Positions 1 through 14,149 are shown, counted from the first letter of the stretch. The stretch is 64,000 nt of DNA from Channallabes apus (GCA_030522415.1 CM060113.1:17259651-17323650), one strand, 5' to 3'. Numbers and translations are program-made. Notes: generated by a model from the sequence alone, not told the origin.

Positions 1-2181
1 GAGCTAGCTGCTTGTAAAGCTCCATGGCACTCTTTTCTTGAAAGTGTGAGTACAGAACATGTCAGAGTGTGGGAATTGTTAGGTGGGATTTTCCCTCAAG
101 ATAGCCATGTAACTGTTACCACAGAAACATACCCCTGATTATACTGATAAGTGTTGGGCAAAGTACTTACTGTGCTTGAGTAAAAATAGCAGTCCCTGGT
201 TTAGTAACTGTAGCCTTAATAAGTCATAATAAGAACATAATAAAAGTATAAACCTCTCTCCACTGACCATGACAGGGCTGTTTGACCTATGTCTACAGCT
301 ATCTCCACTTCTCATAAAACCACTACTTGATTAGGTACTGTATGTCACCATGGGAAGGCAAATAAATAAAATAATAAAATAGTCTGTTAAAATAGTCTTT
401 TGTAAGATGTAACACAAAGTCATGCAGAAATGGAATATAGAAAAATACGACTATACAACTTTGTTGTAGGCTGTAGTTGAATAAAAGTATCCACTAATAC
501 AGCTACTCAAGTAAAGTACAGACACATGAAAACTGTATGTAAATCACAGTATTGCTGTCTTGGCCGCTGTAACTGAATGCTGGGAGACAGCTGCATGCTC
601 ACTTGAAGGTTAGCAGAAATATGAGTTTGGTGCAATCAATGGAATTAACAGTAGTTCCTTCAATTTGTAATACTTTTTGTTGATTTGCAATTCTAAGTGA
701 CTCCAATTCCCTCTTTGTTGCTGCAATGTTTTATGTAGTGTGTATTTTATTGTAGACACCAGTGATCCTAAATTTGACTTTCAATTTAAATTTAATTTAA
801 ACACTCGCAATGTATTTATTATGTACAATGTATTATGCAATGCAATTGCAATATTTTTTGTTCAATGTACAGTATAACACATGATCTTTACTTTCATTGA
901 TGCTCTCTGTTTGGCCTCAGGTGACATGTACAGTATGCAGCCACCAGCCTTTCTTGCTACACATTAGACAGACAAAAAAAGCAAAAAACAATAATCAATA
1001 GTAATCAAGGATTATTGGTGGCGATTCCTTAAATTGGACTTTACTCATTATATTAAAATTTCTCCAAAATTATGTAATTTGGTAGGTGGATGTTGCAGGA
1101 AAATGCAATACATACAGTAATACATTTAAAGATTCAAGAATACACTCCATATTTCCCTAAGACAAAAGTCATTAATGTGCACAAAACATATTACAGAGAC
1201 AATCATGTATAAACAGTAACTAGAAATAAGGATTCACTGAGCATTATATACTTAAACTATAACTTCTATATCTATTATATAACTTGAACTACTACAAAAT
1301 GACTGGTATTTTGAACATAGAAAAGTATTTTGCAATGTCAAACACTTAAATAAAAAATAAATGAATAAAAAGATTTTTTTAAATAAACTAAAAATGGAGT
1401 GTGTGAAAGTACAGTAGTGTTTCCTTAACAAGGGCTTTTTTAAATATTATGTCAATAGCAGTTTCCTCTATTTTTGTGGAAGAAGATAAAAGCAATTGAT
1501 CTCAGGCAGCATATTAATATTAATATTGCTGTGCTGATAACAGTTATTATGATCAAAAACTGAATTCAAACAATAATGAATTAAATGGACAGTTATTATT
1601 TGCATTTGGCCCCTTTCCAACTTCTCTTTTTATCAATATTATATGATTTTAAACAACCATATGAATTTCCATCCATGTGTGTCTCATAACTGTACTATAT
1701 TTTTTAACTGTAATGATTTTAATACTTAATATGGACCATGCTCACCTCATTTTTGCAGGCACTATAATAGCCAGCATCATATCAAGTACGTAATACTAAA
1801 ACTGATTGATACCATGGTGGTTCAGTAGCTTTGCCACATCACAGTCCATAGCTTACTATGCTTTTGCACATTGTCCCTATGTTGGCATAGGATTCCTCTG
1901 GGTTCTCTAGTTTCTCTCCAAAATATGCAAATAGATGTATGTATGAATATGTGTGCATGATTTTGATCAATTAACTTGAAATCTTATCCACATCCGTACC
2001 ACATACCCAGTGTTCCTGGAATTGGGTCTGGATCCACTGTGATGGTTACTGACTTGCCAGTCATTAGAAATTATAGACATGGAGACAACATTTTCTAAAT
2101 TGGGCCCCTCATCCACATCCACTCCACCATCACCAACACCCACCCTTACTGTACTTTTTATTATGTGAGTATGCAATACAG
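1..2181. other. AT-rich intergenic DNA, no gene
   Basis: I see no coding region, RNA gene or recognisable mobile element here. The composition is strongly A/T with scattered short homopolymers. Open frames are short and lack protein-like composition. Confidence 0.6.
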
Positions 2182-2373
2182 TATATGTGGTAGTTATTAT
2201 GTATTTTAACTGGTGTTATTTTAAACTGGAATTTGGGACTTCCTATACTTCTATATAAACAAAAGGGACATGCACATATGAGAGGCATAAAATGAACTAT
2301 CGCTGTCTTTCTCACTTCCTTCTTAATAAATTGTTTTAAAATGATGTCTGCATGCTCCATGTTTGCTGCAGAA
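2182..2373 (+). repeat. Direct duplicate, copy A
   Basis: This stretch of about 190 bp recurs at 3497-3686 in the same orientation with roughly 90 percent identity by eye. Both copies start at TATATGTGGTAGTTATTATG and end near CATGTTTGC-GCAGAA. No terminal inverted repeats, tail or coding potential are visible, so it is either a local duplication or a low-copy dispersed repeat. Confidence 0.8.
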
Positions 2374-2648
2374 GAATAATTCACTAATAACAGCAGTGTT
2401 TTAGTTCGATTCAGGCTAGGCTCTGGTTTGCATAGATGCCAATATAATTATAAAGCACAAAGGTAAAGTCAAATTATTTTCAGATTATTCAATAACAATT
2501 ATACAAGAAACATGGAGTAAAAATGGACCAGCAAACAATGGTGAGTAAAAAGTTAAATGAAAGAATAAATGAAAGCTTTAATTAACAATCTTGGGCCCTT
2601 GCATGGTGTTTTCTTCTTTCTTCTTTCTGGTCCAAAGCAGCATCAAAA

Positions 2649-3496
<848 letters not shown>

Positions 3497-3686
3497 TATA
3501 TGTGGTAGTTATTATGTATTTTAACTGGTGTTATTTTAAACTGGAATTTGGGGCTTCTTATACTTCTATATAAACAAAAGGCATGTACATTTGAGAAGCA
3601 TAAAATAAGCTATCACTGTCTTTCTCACTTCCTTCTTGATAAATTGTTTTAAAATTATGTCTGCATGCTCCATGTTTGCAGCAGAA
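3497..3686 (+). repeat. Direct duplicate, copy B
   Basis: Second copy of the unit at 2182-2373, about 1.3 kb downstream in the same orientation, with scattered substitutions and a 2-bp deletion after ACAAAAG. The perfect palindrome at 3716 follows shortly after this copy and is absent after copy A. Confidence 0.8.
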
Positions 3687-3715
3687 ACAAAGCAGCCTTG
3701 TCTTAACTCATGCAA

Positions 3716-3760
3716 AGCATGCATCAGTGTCTTAACTCAGTTAAGACACTGATGCATGCT
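3716..3760. repeat. Perfect 22-bp palindrome with 1-nt centre
   Basis: The arm at 3716-3737 (beginning AGCATGCATCAGTG) is the exact reverse complement of 3739-3760, with a single C at 3738 between them. There is no mismatch in 22 pairs. It can extrude as a cruciform or fold as a hairpin if transcribed. It is too short for a typical pre-miRNA with a loop. It matches none of the transposon ends I recognise here. Confidence 0.95.
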
Positions 3761-5213
3761 GATCAACACAGTGTTAGGCCAACACTGCTGTATTGTGGTA
3801 CTGTGCACATGTAATATGCTTTAATATGCTTGGAAAAAACAGTATAATGTTACACAACCTTATTCTGGCACTCAGGAATAATAGTAAATGTTAAGGGGTT
3901 AGATGTCTTATATATTCTCTATAATTATCCTTAAACTATAAAAGTATAAATAATAAACTTTTTTTAACCTAATCTATATTTCACCACATATACAGTATGC
4001 TGGATTATCATAAACAAGAACTTTTTAGGCTGATAAAAAAAACTGCAAAAGCCGCTCCCTACAAACATGCTCATGATGCAAGTCAAGTTATTGTTAAATA
4101 AACATTTATATTCAAACTAAAAACTCATTATACATCCTTGTATGTGCATTATTTGTATGTACATGGGGTTCACAATTACTCAGTATGGAGCTGATTTTCT
4201 TAAATGTGATAAAAAGTGGGAAAAAAGAATATAAAAAACATCTCTTTACACTCAATACACTGAACATGACCTTGAACCCAACACTGATCCAGATTTGCAT
4301 CAAGTACATACAAAACTACTTCACTAAAGAACAATTCAGAAGAGATTGAAAATCTGGATGGATCATTATCAATAATTAACTCTAACAGCAGGCGTTTCAA
4401 TATAGATTTTTCAACAATAAAGGATTTTTATAGAAAATCAGTATAGTAAAAGAACTTTACTATAAAGGAACTTTGCTATAATAGCCTTACCTAAATAGAT
4501 CATACAGTTATAGTTGAGATTGAAGGATACGAGGCATTTTACATTATATAGTACAACAGTTCCAACTGAGTAATCTGCCTGGAAGAGATGCATTCCACAA
4601 GTGTAGAGCATAACCGCTATTAGCTACTGTATGTAGCTATTAGCACTCTGGGATTCAGACAGATGTTTTATCAGTTGTTAATTGCAGTAATTGTTGGTCA
4701 CCAGCACAGGTGAAAGTAGATTTGTACAGTCGCAGTACTGAGAGGAGAGCAGCTGCTGGCCAAAACCAACATTCAAAACCAGTGACAAGAACTTTGAAAA
4801 AAAAAAAAAATGTCACATTAAATGACACTTTGTCTCTTCCATTTAATACTATTTGGGGTTAAACCCCAGAAACCCAGAAGTTATATGATATTCTAAAATG
4901 GAATGATTCGAAATTTAAAGTAAATCTCACAAGTTTCTCAGGACTATACATCACCTTTATGATTTATTCCATAGTTTCAGTAAGAATTTAAAACTACAAT
5001 CACCCCTGTTAATTGCACTGTCACTGCCAGTTGAGGTTGGTTATTTCCTCCAGTTGCGAATTAATAAAATAAAATAAACAAAATTTTGTTAAATAAACAA
5101 ACAAATCATAAACTGTTGTTAGTAAATAGTGCTTGTGATGCACATTAAAGTTGTGATGTATTTAAATGTGAATAAAATGAAAACTGAAAGGATTTCAAAT
5201 ATAAGCCAATATT
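3761..5213. other. AT-rich intergenic DNA, no gene
   Basis: No coding or repeat signature is recognised. Open frames at 4112-4400 (minus) are short, low-complexity and unlike any family I know. Confidence 0.5.
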
Positions 5214-6180
5214 TTATTTCACAAGAGAACATAAATGTTTAAACTGAGAAAATGTACAATTGTCTGCACAAAATGAGCTTATTTAAAATTTGATGCCTGC
5301 AACCGGTCTCAAATAAGTTGGTCTGGGGCATGTTTACCATAGCTGTAGCATCTCCACTTTTTTTTTTCAAAACAGTTTGAAGACGTCTGGGCATTGAGCT
5401 TATGATTTTCTGAGTTTTGCTGAATTTGGCTCCATTCTTGCCTGATATAGGTTTCCAGCTGTTGAAGAGTTTGTAGTCATTTTTGATGTATTTTTTGTTT
5501 AATGATGTGCCAAATGTTTTCTATAGGTGAAATATCTGGACTGCAGGCAGGCCAATTCAGCACCTGGACTCTTCTACTATGAAGCTATGCTGTTGTAATA
5601 CAGTAGGTGCAGAATGTGGTTTTTCATTGTCCTGCTGAAATACACAAGTCCTTTCCTGAAATAGACATCATCTAAAACCTTTATATACCTTTCAGCATTC
5701 ATAGTGCCTTCCAAAACATGCAAGTTGCCCATGCTGTATGCACTTATGCGCCCCATACCATCAGAGATGTCGGCTTTTGAACTGAATGCTAATAAACACT
5801 CTGGAAGGTCTCTCTTCCCTTTAGCCCGGGTGGACACGATGTCATGGATTCCCACAAGAATTTGAACAAGAATCTAATTTGGACTCTTCTGACCATAGAA
5901 CACTTTTCTACTTTAAAACAGTCCATTTTAAATGAGCCTTGGCCCACAGGACACAACAGTGCTTCCTTTTTGCATGATAGGGTTTTAGTTGGCATCTGCA
6001 GATGGCATGCTGACAATGGGCCCATTTAGTGATGTCAATGATACAATCATGCCGATGAGTGATGCAGCGTTGTCTGAGGGCCCGAAGATCACGAGCATCC
6101 AACAAAGGTTCTTGGCCCTGTCCCTTACACAGTGATTTCTTCAGTTTTTCGCAATAGTTTGATTATGTTATGCACTGTAG
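5214..6180 (-). mobile_element. Decayed Tc1/mariner-like transposon
   Basis: The minus strand carries broken pieces of a Tc1-like transposase. A fragment at 5577-5855 includes GNLHVLEGTMNAERYIKVL, the 'INAERYIQVL' block between the first and second catalytic Asp. A fragment at 5908-6105 has DLRALRQRCITHRHDCI from the DNA-binding half. The left part (about 5290-5330) resembles the 'GTCTCAAA-AAGTTGG-C-GGGGCA' inverted terminal repeat of a common fish Tc1 family. Frameshifts and stops are numerous, so it is inactive. Confidence 0.75.
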
Positions 6181-7088
6181 ATGATCAAAAAGCAAAATCA
6201 TACGTGTGGCTGTGCTGTTGTGCTGATTTTCAGCACTCAGACTGTGCTCTCATGCCTACAGCCACATCACAGCTGTGCTCCATCTTGCCTGATATTGGTA
6301 TTGATAATTAACAGGCTTAACAAAAGGTGGGTTGCACTGTATATAAAATTATACAAACAAAACCATACAAAAATGCAAAAGTTAAATTATTACATTAGAT
6401 TATGTTATGTAGAATCAGTAATTAAAAAAAGCAACTGCAGTAATTAAAAAAAGAAAGAACAGAAAGCAAAAATCCAATTATAAGTTGAAATGATAGGAGG
6501 TTTATGCATAAAATGTATTAGTGATCATCTGTCCATTGTAAAAAGTAAATTAACACCATATGTAACTAAATTAACAAAAAATATAACAGGTTTGGAGCAA
6601 AGTATATGTTGATGATGTAGATGCCTATGAAGCCTATGAAGTGTTTCTTTCTATAATGACAAATTTTGTATCATAAATAATGCCCTCTAATAATAAAAAG
6701 CTAATGATATAGATAAACATTGGTTCACAAAGGAAATAAAAATGGTACTTGATGAAAGAGGATGAAAAGAAAAATTTATAAGGAATTATTATAAGGAATT
6801 ACTTAAACAAACAGTGAACGCAGCTGGAACTAAATCCAAAAAAAAAAGCTAACAAATATTGTAAAATGCCAGTAGCCAAGTGATAATAATAAAAATAAAA
6901 TAAAATAAATAATACACAAAATAAAAAAGAAATTAAAAAAGAACAAAAATACACAAATTATATTTTTTAAAATAATAATATAACCACCTACCTAAAAGAT
7001 TAAGTATATGGTAATACTATTTAAATATCCACACAATGGTACTTCCTCTATTAGTTTTTAGAGGAACTAATGAAAATGATTCATCTTT
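6181..7088. other. Very A-rich intergenic DNA
   Basis: Long A-rich and AAAT-rich tracts; no gene or element recognised. Short lysine-rich frames around 6720-6880 could be an old LINE remnant, but I cannot support that. Confidence 0.4.
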
Positions 7089-7104
7089 AATGTCTTTCAT
7101 TTCT

Positions 7105-7232
7105 CCTGCGATGGATTGGCACCCTGTCCAGGGTATACCCCTGGTCTCAAGTGCCCGAAGTCTCCTGGGATAGGCTCCAGGTCCCCCGCGACCCTGAACA
7201 CAGGATTAAGCGGTGTAGGAAATGAATGAATG
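7105..7232 (+). mobile_element. SINE 3' domain with 16-bp TSD
   Basis: This 128-bp unit starts CCTGCGATGGATTGGCACCC and ends in (GAAT)n after GGATTAAGCGGT. It is flanked by a perfect 16-bp direct repeat, AATGTCTTTCATTTCT, at 7089-7104 and 7233-7248, which proves retrotransposition of this short form. It is the 3' part of the full SINEs at 22481-22800 and 24749-25125 and lacks their tRNA-related head and central block. The copy at 23514-23655 begins at exactly the same nucleotide. Confidence 0.92.
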
Positions 7233-7248
7233 AATGTCTTTCATTTCT

Positions 7249-8185
7249 AACTTTTCTCAATTAATCTTTAATAATTTTATAATTGTGGGGAAATGTCCTA
7301 ATAAAATTAAAATGAATATGCCTGTGCCATGTTTGTAGAAAATATTCCATAGATGGATTCATCCAATTCTGGGCATTTAGTACATTCAGGTAGTCAGCTG
7401 ACATCATTGTATTGCGTTAAAGTGCTGCTGACCCTGGACTTAACCAACTGAAGCAATCCTAGTTCATAACACTGCCTCCAGAGTACTCTTGATTTCCTGA
7501 TTCCCTTGATTTTCCTAATATCACTTATTACATTAAAGCTGATCAGCTTATTTGTAGCTTTAACCTTTTAACCATTTCTAAAAAGTCAGTGACATCATTG
7601 ACAGGTACTTCAGGTATCTATGTATAAAGTATAAGCTTGACAGTTACCACAAAGAATCCAAAGGTTGTTTAGAAATAGAGCAAGTCAATATCATTTAAGA
7701 GATATATAAATATATAAATATGTCAATTGTGTAAAGAATTTACTTCCCAGGAGTGAATTAATTCAATAGCCTTACTGAGACTTGAACAAAATTAATTTTT
7801 TTTAAAGGTTTGGGATAAGGTAAATATGGAAATTAATTTCTGTAAAGAGATTATAACATTTATAACATCGAATACGTATTTAATAATAAAAACGGCTAGT
7901 CATAAGCTTCAGACTGCACAATTTTAATCTGTTCTGTAGAACATGTGTTTTTTGTTCATTGTTATTGCTGTGGTTGTTGTTTTTTGTTATGGAAACACTG
8001 TCAGATATACAGTAGAGTTCCCTTCAATGTATATTTGTGCAAAAACTGAATAAACAAACAAATGAGACTGTACAACATTTCAGTGTAAAGAGTGTGTAGT
8101 TTTATTTCACTACTCCTAAACACCAGAGGTCTTATGCATTCATTGTGATCTTTACTACAAAGTCACATGATCACTATATGATGTT
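7249..8185. other. Intergenic; fragment of Tc1 family B
   Basis: Mostly AT-rich DNA without a gene. About 7385-7500 (around CAGGTAGTCAGCTGACATCA) resembles the start of the Tc1-like relic at 35395-36060 and is probably a fragment of the same family. The rest is unassigned. Confidence 0.45.
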
Positions 8186-8186
8186 A

Positions 8187-9110
8187 TACACTGATCAGCC
8201 ACAAGATTATGCTCACTAACAGGTGAAGTGAATTACATTGATTATCCCTTTACAGTGGCACAGGGAACTGGGTAAGACGCATTTTGTTCCTAAAGTTCTA
8301 TTGAAAGCTGAAAAGTTGGACAAACACGAGGATATAAATGACTTTGACAAGGGCCAAATTGTGGTAACTAGAAAACTGAGTCAGAGCAACTTCAAAATTA
8401 TAGCTCTTATGGGATGTTCCCAGTCTGCAGTGATCAGGACATAACATAAGTGGTCCAAGGAAGGAAAACTGGTAAACTAGTGTTAGGGTCAGTAGGGCCA
8501 GGGAACATTGATGCATGTGGAGAGCAAAGGGAAGCCCATGTAGTTTAATCCAATACAAGAGCTACTGTAGCTCAAATTGCTGAAAAAGTTTATGCTGGTT
8601 ATAATGGTCAGTAGTCAAAACACACAGTGCATTGCAGTTTGTTGCATATGGGGCTGCGTAGTTCGCAACTGATCATGGTCTCCATGCTAACCCTTATCCA
8701 CCACCAAATGCACTTACAATGGGAATGTGACATCAGAACTGGACCATAGTGTAGCCTGGTCTGATCACGTTATCCTTAACATCATATGGATGTCTGGATG
8801 CCTGTGCATGGCAGGAGATGAGATGGCACCTCAATGCAGTCTTGGTAAAGTTCCCCTGGGTAACTTTGTGTTCTGGCATTTATACACAGTGGTACTTTAA
8901 CATGTACCACCTACCTAAACATTGTTGCAGACAAAGTACACCCCTTCATGGAAACAGAATTCCATGGTGCCAGTGGCCTCTTTCAGCACAATATTGCTCC
9001 CTGTTACACAGCAACAAAAAAAAAAGTTCAAGAATGATTTGAGTAACACAATATCAAGTCCATGGTGTTGACTTCTCTAGATCTCAATCCATTCAAACTG
9101 ATCTGTTAAA
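8187..9110 (+). mobile_element. Decayed Tc1-like transposon, family A
   Basis: It begins with ACTGATCAGCCACAAGATTA, a variant of the terminal repeat consensus CACTGATCAGCCATAACATT shared by several copies in this window (here called family A). Plus-strand transposase remnants follow in order. The N-terminal part is at 8238-8444 (LDKHEDINDFDKGQIVVTRK, a DNA-binding helix region with CSQSAV). C-terminal parts near 8890-9030 include TYLNIVADKVHPFMETEF-like coding in shifted frames. Many indels and stops make it inactive. Confidence 0.8.
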
Positions 9111-10179
9111 AGTGCTGGAAAAGTCTCTAACACCCTCCATTCACCACACTCCCTAAGAGTCAAAAGGCGTCTCACTTATGTTGGAGTCCCATGGATCTAT
9201 TTAGGACGCTCACCAGGGAGGAGTATTGTTGTGCACAAGCCTTTTTTGCTGATGATTACCTCAGCTCACCAAACTGACCTTGTGACCAAGCACTGAATTC
9301 CTGCTTAAATTTTTAAAACCCACCAATCTAAAAAAGAAATAACTGCACTACAAAATGCAGTTCCTTACAGTTCCCCATACCTCTATTTTCTTACAGTTTT
9401 CAGTTTATTCCTTATGGTGCTGAGCCATGCAGTGGTTATTTGGCCCCAGAATCAACTATTCATTTGATGACTACCAGCGTCATTACTAAGGTCTAGAAAC
9501 AGGCAATAAGTCCATTCCTACGGTGTCACTCCACAGAGAGTGTTTCATTTTCATGAGTCATGCTGCTACAGGTTTCCTTTGCAGTCAGCTAGGCATTAAT
9601 ATGTTCTTCAAATCAATACTGCCCCCTCAGTGTAGAAGGTACAGCAATAATATCCAAATGCCCTTCCAAGTCTTAAGGTTCTGTGGGCCCTGATGATATA
9701 AGTTTTACAAATATTTAAAAATCGGCCCATGGTGGTTTAGAGAGGTGGACCAAGTGATTAGGTTATGTATGTAACCCTGTTGGATTAACCCTGGATAAAG
9801 AACAGGGTTCCTGTCAGTCATAACAAATGCCAAACTCAGAAAGGAGACTGCAAAGGGAATGACTGATATTTAATTAGGTGACATTTAAGGACATATGTTT
9901 ATAAAATGGCAAAGTTAATGAACCAGGTGTTTTAAGGGTTGGGTAAAGAGGTTGGGTAAATGGAGATCAAATATAGAGAGATTCTCACTATGTGTAATTA
10001 ATGACCTAACACAACTGATACTGATATGACATGAATCTAGAGTTTGACAGATACCATTTCCACCCTTCTTCATAGCCTTCTGTGTATTTTTCTTATGACC
10101 TTTGGTGGTGCTATTACACCTGTTTCCAAAAAAAAAGTCAAAATAAACAACTATAAGCCACTATCATCGAGTAACCAGG

Positions 10180-10211
<32 letters not shown>

Positions 10212-10225
10212 TAAATGTCTACAGT
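9111..10225. other. Intergenic; A28 run at 10182-10209
   Basis: Nothing recognisable apart from decayed 3' flank of the preceding transposon and a long adenine run. No gene. Confidence 0.5.
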
Positions 10226-11135
10226 GCTGAGAAAAAAATATTTTCCTCCTTCCTTGTTTACACTCAAATGATTGAGATCATCAAAAAAATGCAGTTTATA
10301 AATTATGATTCATTCATTAGCGGAAAAAGCTGTCCAAACATAGCTGACCTTATGTGAAAAAGTAATTTCCCCTTGATAATCATGAATGAACTGTGATTTT
10401 TGGAAAGTTGAGTTAAATTTCACTTGTCACACCCAGGCCTGATTACTACCAGAGTTGTTGAATCAAGAAATCACTCAAATAGAACCTGTCTGACAAAGTG
10501 AAGCATGCTAAAATATCTCTAAAATATATTTCCCAATGTCCAAGCCATTTCTAAGGCTTCTAAGGGAGAAGCCATTATTCACAAATGTAGAAAATTTGGA
10601 AACAGTGGTGAACCTTTCCAGAAATGGCCAGCCTAGCAAAATTACTCCAAGATCACAATAAGAACTCATCCTGAAGTTTATTTTTATTTTTTTTAAAGAA
10701 AAACAGAACACAAAAAGAACACAAAGGCTCGCCTCATTTGCTAAAAAAATAAATAAATAAACATCTTAATTACACCCAAGACTTTTGGGAAAATATTCTG
10801 TGGACTGATGAGACAAAAGTCAAACCTTTTCGAAGGTGTGTGTGCCCTTACATCTGGCGTTAAACTAACACAGTATTTCATATAAAGAACATCACACCAA
10901 CAATCAAATAGGTGGTGGTAGTGTGATGGCCTGGGGCTGCTTTGTAGCTTGAAGACCTGGACGACTTGTCATAAGTGATGAAACCCTGAATTCTGCGCTC
11001 TACCCGAAAATCCTTAAGGATAATATATGGCCATCAGTTCGTGACCTGTGAGCACAGTTGGGTTATGCAGCTGGACAATGACCCGAAACACACCAGCAAA
11101 TCCACCTCTGAACAGCGCGAATAAGATAATAATAA
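10226..11135 (+). mobile_element. Decayed Tc1-like transposon
   Basis: The plus strand has in order the ends and coding remnants of a fish Tc1 family. Left-end sequence ('GTGAAAAAGTAATTTCCCC') lies at 10354-10372. The first catalytic region is near 10795-10830 (WTDETKVKPF in broken frame). The glycine-rich 'GGGSVMAWGC' block is at about 10912-10945. The 'QLDNDPKHTSKSTSEQRE' block with the second catalytic Asp is near 11067-11125. Stops and frameshifts separate them. The right end is missing or replaced by the MITE that follows. Confidence 0.78.
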
Positions 11136-11175
11136 AAAATGTAGAGTGGCCTAGTAAAAGTCTGGACTTTACTAG

Positions 11176-11697
11176 AGTAATCTGAAGCGTTAGGTCCGCC
11201 ATTTAAGTAATCAGTTATTTAGTTACTTTTTCAAAAATGTAATCCTTTATTTACACAATTCATGTAATCCATGAGCCAGACAGCAGTCATTCCCAATCCC
11301 TTAGTGTGTGTGTGAAAGACGTCCTACAAGCCCCGCCCCCAATAACCCGCCCCACTCTTTTATTCCTACTGTTATACCACTAGCTCACCTATGCGGTTTG
11401 ACTATGCGAGGACCGATCTGCGGAAAGATGGAAACCTAATCACAGCGCCAAAACTTAGTAGTTAACAGATTATGGGCCAAACTTCGCTACATAATGATGG
11501 TAGAATAATTATAAAGGTCTTGACTAAAACAACATGCATGAGGAATCACAAAAGAGTTTTCATATTCTGCAGTGGAAAAGTACTCTAACTAGTTACTTTT
11601 ATCAGAAAGTAATGCTGTAATATAACTGATTACTTTTTAATGACAGTAATTTTGTAATGTAATTAGTTACTTTAAAAAGTAACGTCCCCCAACACTG
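11176..11697. mobile_element. hAT-type MITE, copy 1 (left end lost)
   Basis: Ends at the right in the terminal sequence CAGTGTTGGG (reverse strand), preceded by the 'AAGTAACTAATTACATTAC' pattern typical of fish non-autonomous hAT elements. A second copy lies inverted at 58112-58465. Both share the internal GC-rich block AGCCCCGCCCCCAATAACCC. The left terminus is missing here. A short internal insert near 11380-11450 resembles the MITE at 62139-62582 (GCGGTTTGACT, GCGGAAAGATG). Confidence 0.75.
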
Positions 11698-12235
11698 TTA
11701 TCGCAAAAGATTGCAGTTGTTTCCACCAAGGGTGGCACAGATAGTTACTGTATTAGGTTTAGTGGGCATATCTATTTCACATAATACCAGGCAGGTTTGG
11801 ACCACTCTTTTCCCCAAATAAATGAAATCATCATTTAAAAGCTGCACCTTGTATTTACATGGGTTATCTACATGTAATATTAAAATTTGTTTGATGATTT
11901 CAAAGATTTCTATGTGACAAATACTCAAAAAATCAGGAAGGGGGCATCGTTCTGGCATTATATATATTTTTGATAGACAGTTCTGCTAGCCCATTTATCA
12001 CGGATGGCCATGTGCATTATAAAGTTGCATTTGTTATACATTAATTGGCATAATTCAGCTGTCTTCTGCTTTAGCTTAAGTGTGTTTATAGTAGCAAAGT
12101 TTCTGCTTTACATATTCTAAAGTTTAAAAAGGTTTATAAAGGACACACTCTGGCAAAAAAAAAATATCAAGTGAAATTATCTTGAAAATAGTAAGATTTA
12201 TCTAAACTTTCTTAAAATAAGATTAGAACAAATGT
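11698..12235. other. Intergenic, no gene seen
   Basis: AT-rich sequence; one minus-strand open frame of 86 codons (11698-11958) has no recognisable domain. No repeat is identified. Confidence 0.45.
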
Positions 12236-12487
12236 GTGCACCAATCAGCCATGACATTATGACAGCCTGCCTAATATTGAGTAGTAGTCTCCCATTTGCC
12301 ACCAGACCTGTTGACACATGGACTTCACTAGACCACTGGCACCAAGCCATCAGTAGTAGATCCTTTACAGTAAGTCCCTGAAGTTGTGAGGTGGGGCCTT
12401 CATGGATCAGTCTTGGTTGTCCAGCACATCTCACAGATCCTTAATTGGATTGAGATCTGGAGAATTTCGGGCCAACTCAACACCACA

Positions 12488-12576
<89 letters not shown>

Positions 12577-12880
12577 TTTTTGCCATCAGGAATGACTGTT
12601 TCCATGAAGGGAAACACTGCCCAGGGCATCACACTGCCTCTGCCAGTTAATTTTTTTCCCCATAGTGCATCCTGGTGTTGCTCTGAAACAGTCATCTAGC
12701 CATCACAATTTGGCCAATGTCAAAGTCATTCAAACCCTAATGCTTGCACATTTTTTGCATCCAGATATCCAGCACATTAATATGTTCACTTGCAGCCTTT
12801 TGTATCTCACCCACTTTTAGGTGCTATTGTAATGAGATTCACTTCACCTACGAGTGATCAGAATGTCATGGCTCTTCTTA
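12236..12880 (-). mobile_element. Internally deleted Tc1 family A copy
   Basis: The left end CACCAATCAGCCATGACATT and right end AGTGATCAGAATGTCATGGC form the family A inverted ends. The interior matches the minus-strand transposase consensus in pieces: the C-terminal coding region near 12290-12480 and the N-terminal region near 12600-12780. The middle is gone, replaced by a TA microsatellite and T-run (12490-12581). It is non-autonomous and coding-dead. Confidence 0.8.
12490..12581. repeat. (TA)n plus poly-T tract
   Basis: About 70 bp of TA repeats with one CA interruption, followed by 22 T. It sits inside the deleted Tc1 copy. Confidence 0.96.
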
Positions 12881-14149
12881 TGTCCAAATGGTATACAGTA
12901 TATACTTACTGTATTCTTCATTAGAAACATCTGTACATTTTTATTTAGCTGTCTAACCAGCCAATCCTCTGGTAGAAGTACAATATGTGAAATACCTCAG
13001 ACATCAGAAGGGGAAAATGTGACCCTAGTGACTTGACTTTGAACGTATTATAAGCCAGATGGGTGGCTTCGAGTACTTCATTAACTTCTGATTTTCTGAG
13101 ATTTTCTCACACAATAATGTCTGTCTGCAGGCTGAAACACCTTGTTGATGAGAGAGAAGAGAGAAGAATGACCATGCAGCAGAAACCTGAATAATATATG
13201 ATCCTGTCATATAATTTTAATTAGGTTGCAATGTTGTCCACCCAAAGCACAACACTGGGCCATCAGTTTTTGAAAGATAAAACGATGTATGGATAACATT
13301 GAATGAAATTCCCAACTTCTAAACAACAGGAATAATTTTTATTCATAGCATTTATGCACTTAACATCTTTTGCACAATGTCCATATATGCTCCCTTAATG
13401 TGGCGTGGGGCACAGGCGGGGGTCTAAGTTCACTACGTCTTCCTACACCGCACACACGCGCACAGTGAGGTGAGGTGAGGTAAGTGATCACAACCAGTCC
13501 ACACTCCGTGCTCCTGACACCATGGTACTAGAACAGCTAGCCTTCCAGCTCAGGGGCCTAAAAAAGCAGACACAAAAACACATGAAATTACAGTAAGTCT
13601 GAATAAGAAAAGCAATTTACCATACTCATCATTAACAAGAAACAATTGACACTATACTTAAAGAAAAAGAAAGAAAAGAAATTATAAACAAAACTCAATC
13701 AAGCTAAACAAAGAACAAAATCCAAAATCAAAGAAATCATACAACCAATGCAACCAAAACCCAAATACACAAAGACAGAGTAGCAAGAGAGAGTACCACC
13801 GTTATCCCATTCTGTATTGAAAAAGGCACTCCCAAGGAACCGATTTGTCCTGCAGGTGTTCAATACATGGCTGGGTTTCCTGCATGCCAGAAAGTCATCC
13901 TTTATTTGTGTCATCTATAAAGCACATTAAATATTTCCTATTAAATACATTTGTACTGTACCCTCGAAATGTCCATATACAACAGTGTACTTTTGTTTTT
14001 CATTCTAACATTTATTATGTCATTTTTATTTTATTTCTTTATTCATTTTTTATTTCTATATTGAATTGAGAAGAAAATAGAAATGAATAAAAATATACGT
14101 ACAAATAAAATTAAAAATGACTTTGAAGAGAAGTATATTTTAGGTGCAA
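12881..14149. other. Intergenic; less AT-rich 13400-13560
   Basis: No gene recognised. The stretch 13400-13560 is richer in G/C and has a GAGGT triplet run (13467-13480). It could be part of an old LTR element linked to the gag fragment at 14372-14990, but no paired LTR is visible. Confidence 0.4.
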
